Shown here one piece after another: positions 21,284 to 29,049 of a DNA stretch of 29,049 bases. The DNA comes from Apostichopus parvimensis (lineage: Eukaryota > Echinodermata > Holothuroidea > Aspidochirotida > Stichopodidae). Made by a program: the position numbers and the translations under genes. The number at the start of each line of letters is the position of its first letter. Position 1 is the first letter of the stretch. The stretch is from the NCBI GenBank assembly GCA_000934455.1, contig KN886028.1, positions 42,205 to 71,253 on the forward strand, given 5' to 3'. The notes below the pieces were generated by a model, which had not been told where the DNA came from, searched no databases, and worked only from the letters and a program-made list of their open reading frames with translations.

Positions 21284-21520
21284 ATGTATGTATGTGTATG
21301 TATGTATATTAGATCCTCCTGCAAGCAGGAACTCGCGAAGAAGCCTCAAGGGCTTATCAAAGCCGCAAGCTGACCGAAGTCAGTCTCTCACATTCATATT
21401 TAACGTCCATGATTATGAATTTTAAATTGTCAACAACTCTGTAACTGGACGACATACATTAATCTGGGATTGACTCGAACCAATGTAAGCAGACAGAGTC
21501 TACTAAATTAACATTTATGT
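21284..21520 (-). mobile_element. tRNA-derived SINE with TGTA-type tail
   Basis: The minus strand has an excellent Pol III B box, GGTTCGAGTCAATCCC (21481-21466), preceded by a degraded A-box region (TTTAGTAGACTCTGTCTGC). A body of about 150 bp follows, with a stem-forming end (TTCCTGCTTGCAGGAGGATC). It finishes in a tail of ATACATACATAC repeats (21308-21284). B box, body and simple-repeat tail in this order are the standard SINE layout. No target duplication was identified. An open frame at 21237-21425 crossing it is not a gene. Confidence 0.6.
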
Positions 21521-21535
21521 ATGAGGTTATTGTGA

Positions 21536-22537
21536 AAAACGTTTTTGATACTCAAATGAGACATTTGGGGCAAAAAAAGTTCTCCAAAAATTATTTTACC
21601 CTCCCTAATCCTCTACTAAATTGAATTAAGATTTTCATTTTTCCCGCAATGATGCACTATTTATGTTTTCTTGTAATGGTGACTTTTCAATACGTTCCAA
21701 CAGCTATCGTACGCTATGTGATATAAACATCAAACCGTCATTGTACCATTTGGTTGGGCCATTAAACAAAATAGTGCCTGCTCCCTCCCTTTTCTGAACA
21801 GTTAGAACGAAAAACTAGTTATATATTTTATTTACACTGAGGCTATATAAAAAAAGAAAAATTAAGCCCACTTTTGTTACACGAAAATTCAAATTATTAT
21901 TTGTTAAGTCTAGGCCAATTAGGCTAGTTGCAATACACATGTGATCAATATACTAGCCTTAGCCAGCCAACACCTGTCCTCGTTTTACAGATAAACACAC
22001 TCTAGCCAAATATAGGCCTAGTACTGTAGTATAGTGTTCAGGTTAGCCTAATTAGCCTAGGGTAATAGGACTCGGCTTTATCCTATAGGAAACGCCAAGC
22101 TTAATCTAGCCTACCTTATTTGTATTTGCATAGCCTATGGTTTTCTAAAAACATTTTCTGGAAGCTAGTATGGGTTGTACTAAGGTAGGGCTTTTTAATT
22201 GTTTCCTAAAGTTTGTTGAGAAAACTGAAAACAAGTCCAACTTCGTAATATTGTGAACACATCATCATCATCATCATCATCAAAGAGCGACTAGAAAGAC
22301 ATTCAATAATATACTCAGAGCTTGGCAACTCGATCGTATATGCATACAACATTCCTTCAATAGTGAAGCTGAAATATTTTGGCAGGAACTTTGCTCCAAC
22401 GTTGAGCAAATGGACTCGCATATATATAGGACAAACGCTGGATAAATCTTTTCAACACCATTTTACCAATACTGGTTAAAGAATCAACCAACATTTCTTA
22501 AAAACCTATACCCAACAAAAATTGGCTTAACGTTTCA
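21536..22537. other. unit 2 extra DNA, last part, with TAGGCCTA-like word cluster
   Basis: Between about 21905 and 22140 the words TAGGCCTA, TAGCCTA and AGGCTAG recur more than eight times in both orientations. A (TCA)n microsatellite lies at 22261-22281. No gene is seen. Homology to unit 1 resumes near 22538. Confidence 0.5.
22261..22281 (+). repeat. (ATC)n microsatellite
   Basis: Seven ATC repeats. The poly-Met run in a minus-strand frame here (22206-22421) is a by-product. Confidence 0.85.
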
Positions 22538-22957
22538 AGAGTGTAGGGCCCACTTTTAAAAGATGCCCTAGCGTTTATCAAATAACAACCCTAATGTATG
22601 TCAATTTATTACATGTTTAGAACATTACCTACACTAAATCTGTAATTCTCAAATAGTTCCCCATGGTCATTCATCACATACCATGCAGTCCTGAATGTGT
22701 CCTGTTTTCAACAGAAAAAGTACGGACTATACAATATTTTTCCCTCTTCCTATTTTCCTTTTCCTGCTGAAGTTGTATCTATTTTGAGATGAAGTTAAGT
22801 TTGAGTGAAGCATTGGCTGTGTATACGTTTTGTTTTATATTTGTGGATGTAAAATTATATTCACAAAGGTTTGCATTGCTGCAGTGCAAACATCCAGCAA
22901 GACTACAGTAAAATATTCAAAAGTTGTTAACGAATTTCTAAATCCTTTATTGTATAG

Positions 22958-23036
22958 CTCAAACAATGACAATCGCATTAAAAATACTAAGGAGGAAGCT
23001 CCTTTTCAAATGTACGCTGAGGTGTAGAAGAAAAGG
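22958..23036 (+). CDS. exon 4 duplicate with in-frame stop directly after YAEV
   Basis: This copy of exon 4 keeps an acceptor (tattgtatag), a donor (gtacaa, shifted by one G) and the phase-2 entry. It reads Ser, SNNDNRIKNTKEEA, PFQMYAEV, then TAG at 23025-23027. The exon 4 Lys codon AAG after YAEV is TAG here. Compared with exon 4, the first six codons and the YAEV codons are unchanged, while nine codons between or after them differ, all changing the residue. If spliced after exon 3 or exon 4, the protein would end at YAEV and lose the rest of the tail; ATTAAA at 23195-23200 could serve polyadenylation. Alternatively it is a dead copy. Position and homology are seen; use as an alternative exon is inference. 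Confidence 0.5.
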
Positions 23037-23759
23037 GTACAATATAAGCATAACAGACATCACAAAAGCTTCTTACATTCAAATATATTTCAGCTTGTCA
23101 TCATAACAATTACAGATCATTTTTGTTCAGCAATGTGTTAGGGAATTACTTTTTTGTAGAAATGCAGTGTTCATGTGTCATATTGGACTTAAATATTAAA
23201 ATTACAGATACTATCATTCTTCATTTTCGTTTTTAAGGTAGGCCTACTTTCTAAACAACGTTGTTTGAAATGTTACTTTTAAGCCCAGCCTTTGTTACAG
23301 TGAGCTTATTAGCCAATGTATCATGTTAATCCAGATTCTTGTAAATTATAAATCAAAGTGTCTGTCTGCATATAAAACATCATTACACCAACATGGTAGC
23401 CTTGCAATGTATAAGATCTATACATATGTGTGTCCATTTAGTTTTGTGTTACTTTTGAAAATCTCACGTAACATTGATCATATATTAATCATTCTCATAT
23501 GGCACTGCAAAACACACATACATACACATTTCCCAAGCCATATCGGTGGTCTTGTGAAGGCCTGACATTCTTCTGATTTCTTAGGGTTGCAATATTTTAC
23601 ATCACTACAAAACGCCTAATGTATGTGTAACCAGTCAAGTCTTTGTTGCTTGTGAAGATTGGACATAACATTAATTTCAACACTCTGTATCATATATCAA
23701 AGTTACGTTCCTGAGGTTAATTATAAATCATCCATACAAATGGCTTTGTCAACACAAAA

Positions 23760-24691
23760 GCTCAAATGAAAAAAGTAGAATATTGCTCGGCTAAGTCGTA
23801 GTCCAACTCAACAAGATATTTGGAGAACTCCAGGAGTGTTCTTTTTTTCTTTCTTTTTTCTCTCCAAAATTTTAACTATTGCAATACTTGTAATGTTTGG
23901 AATGCTCTTTTAAAGCCAATCTGATGTTGATGCAGCCCTAGTGATAAAACATAGTCCATTAATTCACACATCATGAAAACTATTCAAAGATTTGTTCAGT
24001 AAACCACCCTTGGATTCAGTTCAACATAATTTGTTCTTGACAAATTTGGGAAATATTTTAGTTGGGCCTGAAGTTTAAGTTGAAGGGCACAGTGGGATAT
24101 GCTAAATACTCTATGTATTTGTTTTCATATTACATAATAGTGAACCTACTAAGGTCATGACCATCTTTGTGAATACATTGTTGCGTCATATTAATATGTG
24201 TCTTACTCTTCTGCAGCAGTTGTATGACATGGTTTGAATGTGCACTGAATGCCTGCACACTTGGTTACGTAGATATTGGTCACTCCAAATTATTCGGTAC
24301 AGTTGACAAGAAAGTTACAACATAAAGTTAAGTTAAAGAAACGTATCTCTATTGAATCATTTTACAGTGTTTGTTGATTTTACAGATTTCTTTGGCCTCT
24401 GGTTGAACAATAAAGTGTAAAAAGATTCTCTTAAAATTTTAAGTCTAAAAAACTTTTAATTTCCCATATATCACTAATTGGGTAACAAGTTATTTGGGAC
24501 TGGACTTCATACTCTGCTACTTTTTATATATAAGTTTGGAACAATTGTACTTTCCATCGCTTTAACAAGATTTTCCTACCGGTACTGTAGGTGTGCGTTT
24601 CTTTCTCGTTTTCCTTTTTTGTTTTTGACAACTATTACAGAAACATCGGTCAAAAATGTTATTCATACCATTTTTTGTTCTATTTCTCTAG
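23760..24691. other. intron after the duplicated units
   Basis: AT-rich intron ending in the acceptor ttctatttctctag. No additional exon in phase 2 was recognised and no repeat stands out. Confidence 0.5.
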
Positions 24692-24763
24692 TGATAAACA
24701 AGACGACAATGGGGCAGGTCCTGGAATGGATCATGAGATGACAGCTGATAGCGTAATTTCCAT
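24692..24763 (+). CDS. cytoplasmic-tail exon 5
   Basis: This 72-nt exon lies between acceptor tttctctag and donor gtatgt, phase 2-2. It encodes Ser, DKQDDNGAGPGMDHE and MTADSVIS, then AT of a Met codon. It is acidic and hydrophilic, in keeping with the rest of the tail. If the donor is not used, translation reads MYV and stops at 24772-24774; AATAAA lies at 24864-24869, so this could also be a terminal exon. Joining in phase to 25705 supports the spliced form. Confidence 0.6.
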
Positions 24764-24863
24764 GTATGTTTGAGATGTCAATGTGTTTAAATAATTGTTG
24801 GTAGTAGTCATTCACTATGATGACACCTTTATTTCGTCTAGTCTCTTGTTAGGTTTACAGAAT

Positions 24864-24869
24864 AATAAA
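24864..24869 (+). terminator. candidate polyadenylation signal for a short isoform
   Basis: A canonical AATAAA lies about 90 bases after the in-frame TGA reached when the exon 5 donor is skipped. This hexamer is common in AT-rich DNA, so support is limited. Confidence 0.3.
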
Positions 24870-25704
24870 CAAAAATCGATGTCATAGTTAAGAATAGTCT
24901 CATTCCATGTTCCGTTTTGGAAAAGAACGATGATTGCAACACTAAACCTGATGTCACTCCAGTCAGCTGTGGTCTATCCTGTTGTTTGTGTCTATACCAC
25001 AAGGGAGAGAGAAAATGGCATGAAGGTTCTAACTTTTTCTAGTCTATTGTAAACAATAATTCATCGACATTTCATAATTGTGATAAAAGAGAAAGTGTTT
25101 GGTTGTGGATACTTGTTCTTTAAATATGAAAATTAAAAATGTTGTCATGATCACTAACAATTGCTGAAGGGTACTTTCAAAAATATCAGCTAATGATCAA
25201 AATCACCACATTAACTCAAAAAAAATGAACACACTTCAAAAAACTTTGGGTGAGTATTGCTTACATAGACTTATTATACACTGTCACGGGACAAATATAA
25301 TGAGTTGATTTACAGTGTTTACCAAACTGCTGTCTTAAAGGTCTTCCATATTGGCCCTAAATTTAAACATGCTGATCATTGCTATAAGTTTAGTACTTTT
25401 ATGAAGGTTTTGATTCACCAAAGTATTCACAGACCTTGGTGATTCATAATAATACATTTCAATGGAAAACCTGTATTAACAATGCAATTCCAAGTTTGGC
25501 ATTTTCATCTCTATTAGTCGACCTAGTAACAATTCTTTCAGATTTCTTTTATGTGTTCCCAAGTCTGCATTACTTATGTATTTCGTTATGAATTCCATGT
25601 GCTTGATAGTATCGGTAGAACACTTGAGCAGTACATTAATAACTTTCTTGCAATGAACGATATTACCATCACCAGCGTTTTATTCTCATTTCTTCCCATA
25701 ACAG
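24870..25704. other. intron between exons 5 and 6
   Basis: No gene or structured repeat is seen. It ends in a strong acceptor (ttcttcccataacag). Confidence 0.5.
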
Positions 25705-25789
25705 GAACACTGTGAAGAATAACGACCCAACTCCTCTCCAGTGCAGTTCAAAAAGAGATACCAACAATTCCTCAAAGCCCCCGAAACAA
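25705..25789 (+). CDS. cytoplasmic-tail exon 6
   Basis: This 85-nt exon lies between acceptor cccataacag and donor gtaagt. One leading base completes Met; then come NTVKNNDPTPLQCSSKRD and TNNSSKPPKQ, ending in phase 0. It has no Tyr, but Ser/Thr, Pro-rich and basic residues suit a cytoplasmic tail. Reading through the donor stays open to 25915, so an intron-retained ending is possible. The donor gtaagt is a perfect consensus and is preferred. Confidence 0.6.
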
Positions 25790-26226
25790 GTAAGTAATCA
25801 TAGTTGCTGTTATGCCGATATCGCTCAATATCTTCTTTCACCAATATCCACTATTTGCAATTATCTGAACATAGGCTATTCCAAAACTAGAGAAGAAAGG
25901 GCTTTGCAACGATAACTTTAAGTCTCCCATTTATATCAATATGTCTTAAGCTATGCTTCTTATCATGCTTTAATATCCACCACCAACGCACATAAAATGA
26001 TACATGAAGAACAGTTGGTGATTTCCTCTCCAAAACATGATATTACACTCACTTGTACAGATGTTGGTTGCAGTTTTAAGTAGAGTCATTGACTTACAAA
26101 GTACACACAGAACTTACAGGCTACCACCATATCACCAGATAACATATATTCATTCGGGAAACAAACTATTCAAAATTATGCAATTTTAAGCTTAAAACAC
26201 ATAACATAATCAGATGCTTATTTCAG

Positions 26227-26250
26227 ATGGCTTCAAACAGCGTAAGATAA
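26227..26250 (+). CDS. probable terminal coding exon (MASNSVR, stop)
   Basis: Acceptor cttatttcag is followed in phase 0 by MASNSVR and TAA at 26248-26250. It joins exon 6 in frame and would end the protein with KPPKQMASNSVR. A seven-residue terminal exon is weak evidence by itself. No AATAAA or ATTAAA was found before the LINE at about 26770, so the true last exon or 3' end may lie elsewhere. Confidence 0.4.
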   Translation: MASNSVR

Positions 26251-26769
26251 ATATCAATGAACGTCAACAGCAATTGCAGCATAAGTAGTTCAACTTCGCC
26301 AGTATGGTCTCTGAAGCAGCAGCCTCAAGCACTATCAGCCAAGTTCGCCATGATATTTTTGACAATTTTTAACGGTCTTTGACAGTCGGACATAGCTTGA
26401 ATATTTGTCACATATGAGGACTACCATCAAATCCCAAACAAGGCAAAGTTATTAACTACAAACCACTCTGAAAATATATTTCCATTGTTCTTGAATCAGA
26501 ACTTTCCTATTGGAAGAACAGGCTATGTAAACCCACTGTATATGAGAAATGTTCATGTATATTGAATAATGTGAAAGAAGGAAACCTTTTTAACACCATC
26601 TCTTATTGAGATTCTTCATGGTAAAACAATAATATCAGCTAAGCAGTCTGAACTTGTTCTAAAGTCCCAAAGGCACCTCTAAGAAAACAATTCACCAAAT
26701 ACAAGTAAAACTATGATGTGATAATAACAACATCATATTTTCCAAACAGAATTATAGTTATGATAGTTA
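26251..26769. other. possible 3' untranslated or intergenic sequence
   Basis: No open frame and no canonical polyadenylation hexamer. It leads to the compositional step where the LINE begins. Confidence 0.4.
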
Positions 26770-26877
26770 TGATGGCGCTTTCCCTAACTGCTGCATCGTT
26801 CGATCGCTCTGACTTTCAAGCATTTTTACGCCGTTTCAACAATTCTTTACTATTTTAACAACTCACCATAAACTTTT

Positions 26878-28443
26878 ATGTACGTTGTGACCATTTTGGA
26901 CCAAATCGTGTTGTTTTCCGTTCTTGTATTGTCGAGTTTCGTTGCTGTTGATGTTCGTCTGCTGTCATTGATTCTGTACGTATTACTCAGTTCGTCCTAT
27001 CCACGCTCATTTACAACTAGTACCTGTTCCGCGATGTGTCGTCAAACATACATCAGAGACATCCTTGTTTCCACGCAGTGGGGTGCAATTAGTTCTATTG
27101 TTCCTCCGCCTTTCACGGCCGATAAATGGCATGAACTGAAGTCGTTGAATATAGCGAGAATAACAAAGCGTGGGCGTCGAGGAGGAACGCGGCTGAGGCG
27201 GATGATCCACTCAAAAGTAACAAACCGATTACATTGCGGATCGATTTCTGAATTCGGAAGTGTTGTCAATCGATCAAATACCGCTAACCTGATTCATGTT
27301 AAGAGAACAAACCTGAATGCCCCCTCAGCAAAGTTTGCTGTTTGGAATGCCCAGTCAATTAGGGGACGTGGTAAATCCTCAGCGATCATCGACTTTGTGA
27401 TCTCACGTCAGTTGGATATTTTAGCAATAACGGAGACCTGGCTAACTGGTGATGAAAGGGATGATCGTATCCTCTCTGATTTGAAAACGGCGCTCCCAGA
27501 TTATGTCATCCATCATATCCCACGTGAAAAACGTGGTGGCTGTGTTGCGATACTCTTAAAGATTGGTTTTGACACTGTAGTAAATACGGTTTTTCCCGCG
27601 AAATCTTTCGAGATTATGGACATTACCATTTCATCAAAGTCATCATCGGTGAGGCTTTTTATTATATATAGACCGCCTCCATCTAAGGTCAACAAACTAT
27701 CTACCAGGATGTTTCTGGATGAATTTTCCACTCTTGTCGAAACGGTCACTGGATTTTCCATCCCGGTGATTATTGCTGGTGACTTCAATTTTCATATTGA
27801 CGTGGAGGAAGATCGAGATGCACGGGATTTTCGTGATCTTTTGGATTCTGCCTCACTCAATCAGTTGGTAAATGCACCTACACACCACCGCGGTCATACT
27901 CTAGACCTAGTGATTACGCGGAGCTCCGATGATATTGTTTCCGACGTCGAAGTCGATACAAGCCTTCCATCTGATCATGATGCCGTTATGTGTAAGCTCG
28001 CTGTTTTCCGCCCGCCAGTTACTAAACGTTGTTTTCACTCAAGGAATCTCCGTCGTATCGATCTCACCGCATTCAAGAGTAACATCACTGTTTCGTCACT
28101 CGTGAATGATCCAGCATGCGATAATGTCGAGTCACTCAGTACTCAGTTTGATGGAGTTCTATCCGAGTTGCTTGATAAGCACGCGCCTGAAGTCTTGAGG
28201 AACATTTCATTGAGACCACATGCTCCCTGGTATGATGACGCAATCCGAAATGAAAAACGCGAGCGACGTCGCTGTGAGCGTCAGGTGTGTAAGTCCGGAC
28301 TCGAAGTGCACAAACAAATCTATCGAGATCAATGTAACCGCTATTCCGCAATGGTCGAACAAGCAAAGACCGGCAGGTCGACAAATTATACTCATCGGGT
28401 TCAGACAAAGTTCTTCCATCTCATGAAGATGCCGAGAAGCTAG
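26878..28443 (+). CDS. LINE polyprotein, N-terminal part with AP-like endonuclease
   Basis: 521 codons. Residues 1-40 are strikingly hydrophobic and may lie upstream of the true start; Met53 (MCRQTYIRDIL) is an alternative. A basic segment (TKRGRRGGTRLRRM) and the linker NLIHVKRTNLN precede the endonuclease, which starts at KFAVWNAQSIR (residue 152). Catalytic landmarks are visible: the metal-binding Glu in ITETW (Glu186), YRPPPSK (about 268), GDFNFH (Asp302, Asn304), HTLDLVI (about 341) and SDHD (365-368). The endonuclease nicks target DNA so that the RNA can be reverse transcribed at the nick. After about residue 495 the frame leaves the family's sequence and stops, which indicates an internal deletion or frameshift. 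Confidence 0.85.
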   Translation: MYVVTILDQIVLFSVLVLSSFVAVDVRLLSLILYVLLSSSYPRSFTTSTCSAMCRQTYIRDILVSTQWGAISSIVPPPFTADKWHELKSLNIARITKRGRRGGTRLRRMIHSKVTNRLHCGSISEFGSVVNRSNTANLIHVKRTNLNAPSAKFAVWNAQSIRGRGKSSAIIDFVISRQLDILAITETWLTGDERDDRILSDLKTALPDYVIHHIPREKRGGCVAILLKIGFDTVVNTVFPAKSFEIMDITISSKSSSVRLFIIYRPPPSKVNKLSTRMFLDEFSTLVETVTGFSIPVIIAGDFNFHIDVEEDRDARDFRDLLDSASLNQLVNAPTHHRGHTLDLVITRSSDDIVSDVEVDTSLPSDHDAVMCKLAVFRPPVTKRCFHSRNLRRIDLTAFKSNITVSSLVNDPACDNVESLSTQFDGVLSELLDKHAPEVLRNISLRPHAPWYDDAIRNEKRERRRCERQVCKSGLEVHKQIYRDQCNRYSAMVEQAKTGRSTNYTHRVQTKFFHLMKMPRS

Positions 28444-29049
28444 CAAATGACTTCGCATATTTTTTCGTGGACAAAATTCGAAAGGTTGGAGATAAGTTGG
28501 ACAACATCACCCTGCAACCGCCTGTGTTTCCTGGAAAGCTTCATCAAAACAAATCGCTGGCAGCCTTCAGTGAATTTCGTGATGTATCAGTCGACGCCGT
28601 TTGTCGTATCTTAATGGAATCTCGATCATCATCATGTCCCCTCGATTCAATTCCTACGTCGCTTCTCAAAGAGTGTCTTCCTGAGCTAATACATCCCATC
28701 ACCGAAATTGTCAACCGTTCACTCAGGTCTGGCGTTTTCCCGGAATCATATACAACTTCGCGAGTCACTCCCTTGCTAAAGAAACCTGGACTTGATACCA
28801 ACATCCTCAATAATTATAGACCCATTTCCAACTTGAAATTCGTTTCAAAGGTTGTTGAGAGGGCAGCCTTAGCTCAGCTGCAGGATCATATGATGGTAAA
28901 CAATCTCTATGGGAGCAAACAATCCGCGTACCGAAAAAACATCAGCACTGAAAGGGCGCTCGTCCGTGTTCAGAACGATATCTTACGGGCTGTTGATCAG
29001 CATTCCGATGTAATCCTCGTTCTCCTTGACCTTTCGGCCGCCTTCGACA
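28383..29049 (+). pseudogene. LINE reverse-transcriptase domain, N-terminal part (frameshifted, open at window end)
   Basis: In the frame starting at 28383 translation is open to the last base: KLYSSGSDKVLPSHEDAEKL, ANDFAYFFVDKI, SSSCPLDSIPTSLLKECLPE, SGVFPESYTTSRVTPLLKK, NNYRPISNLKFVSKVVERAA, SKQSAYRKNISTERA, and LVLLDLSAAFD at the end. The last is RT motif A with the first catalytic Asp. The preceding endonuclease frame is different, and the join lacks the usual run of linker residues, so a small deletion near 28372 is inferred. The YADD box lies outside the window. Confidence 0.8.

Larger units (their letters stand above)
16388..23760 (+). repeat. tandem duplication unit 2, enlarged by about 5.7 kb
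   Basis: It starts with the copy of 14262-14720 directly after unit 1 and ends with the copy of 15203-16378. The middle homologous to exon 3 is missing, and about 5.7 kb (16810-22538) unrelated to unit 1 stands in its place. Head-to-tail order with a clean junction near 16380 indicates one tandem duplication followed by loss and insertion in the second unit. Confidence 0.75.
26770..29049 (+). mobile_element. LINE (APE-type non-LTR retrotransposon, CR1/L2/Jockey supergroup), runs off the window
   Basis: From about 26770 the sequence becomes GC- and CpG-richer than the host DNA and is coding to the end. An AP-like endonuclease domain (27331 to about 28010) is followed by a linker, a frameshift and the beginning of a reverse-transcriptase domain up to motif A (LLDLSAAFD at the last bases). 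The 5' boundary is set only by the composition change. Coding is well preserved, so insertion is fairly recent, yet the frameshift near 28372 inactivates it. The orientation is the same as the host gene, just beyond its likely stop. Confidence 0.85.

Noticed and set aside
22206-22421. Minus-strand frame with a run of Met
   Set aside because: The Met run is the (ATC)n microsatellite; nothing else supports a gene.
25790-25915. Extension of exon 6 through its donor to a stop at 25915
   Set aside because: The donor is a perfect gtaagt and the next acceptor fits in phase, so the open read-through is probably intron. Kept only as an alternative in the exon 6 note.

Overview
This window looks like eukaryotic, AT-rich animal DNA: no operons or bacterial-style gene packing, long introns, small exons with GT-AG borders, LINE and SINE debris, minisatellites and one 292-bp assembly gap (12530-12821). 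A marine deuterostome, most likely an echinoderm (possibly a sea cucumber), fits best. The reasons are a foldback element built from short tandem repeats like the sea-urchin TU elements, tRNA-derived SINE relics, CR1/L2-type LINEs, and clusters of TAGGCCTA-like words. This identification is inference; no gene here fixes the species.

The one host gene I can support runs on the + strand across most of the window. It is the 3' half of a single-pass membrane receptor or adhesion protein. Its extracellular exons lie upstream of position 1. A phase 1-1 exon (817-918) encodes the transmembrane helix. After a 13.3-kb intron come a 25-nt microexon (14233-14257) and a set of small cytoplasmic-tail exons (14857-14958, 15619-15696, 24692-24763, 25705-25789 and probably 26227-26250). 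The splice phases agree at every junction, giving about 160 residues from the membrane exon to the stop. The tail carries Tyr motifs (VYEDEL, VYAEV) that look like SH2-docking sites.

The most interesting structure is a tandem duplication inside this tail region. Unit 1 (about 14262-16380) contains exons 3 and 4. Unit 2 (about 16388-23760) is a diverged copy that has lost recognisable exon 3 sequence and carries about 5.7 kb of extra DNA in its place. Unit 2 keeps a second copy of exon 4 (22958-23036). That copy preserves acceptor, donor, phase and the YAEV core but has TAG immediately after YAEV, so using it would give a short-tailed isoform.

The large first intron (919-14232) holds a 2.15-kb foldback element with a 6-bp target duplication (4552-6715), a decayed antisense LINE reverse-transcriptase fragment (about 8225-9485), a CpG-rich patch, two G-quadruplex candidates, a hairpin flanked by 7-bp direct repeats, and a minisatellite (about 11690-12445) ending near the assembly gap. 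The extra DNA in unit 2 holds two tRNA-derived SINE relics and a relic of a multicopy coding family. The right end (about 26770-29049) is a sense-strand LINE with an intact AP-type endonuclease domain, a frameshift or deletion, and a reverse-transcriptase domain that runs off the window.
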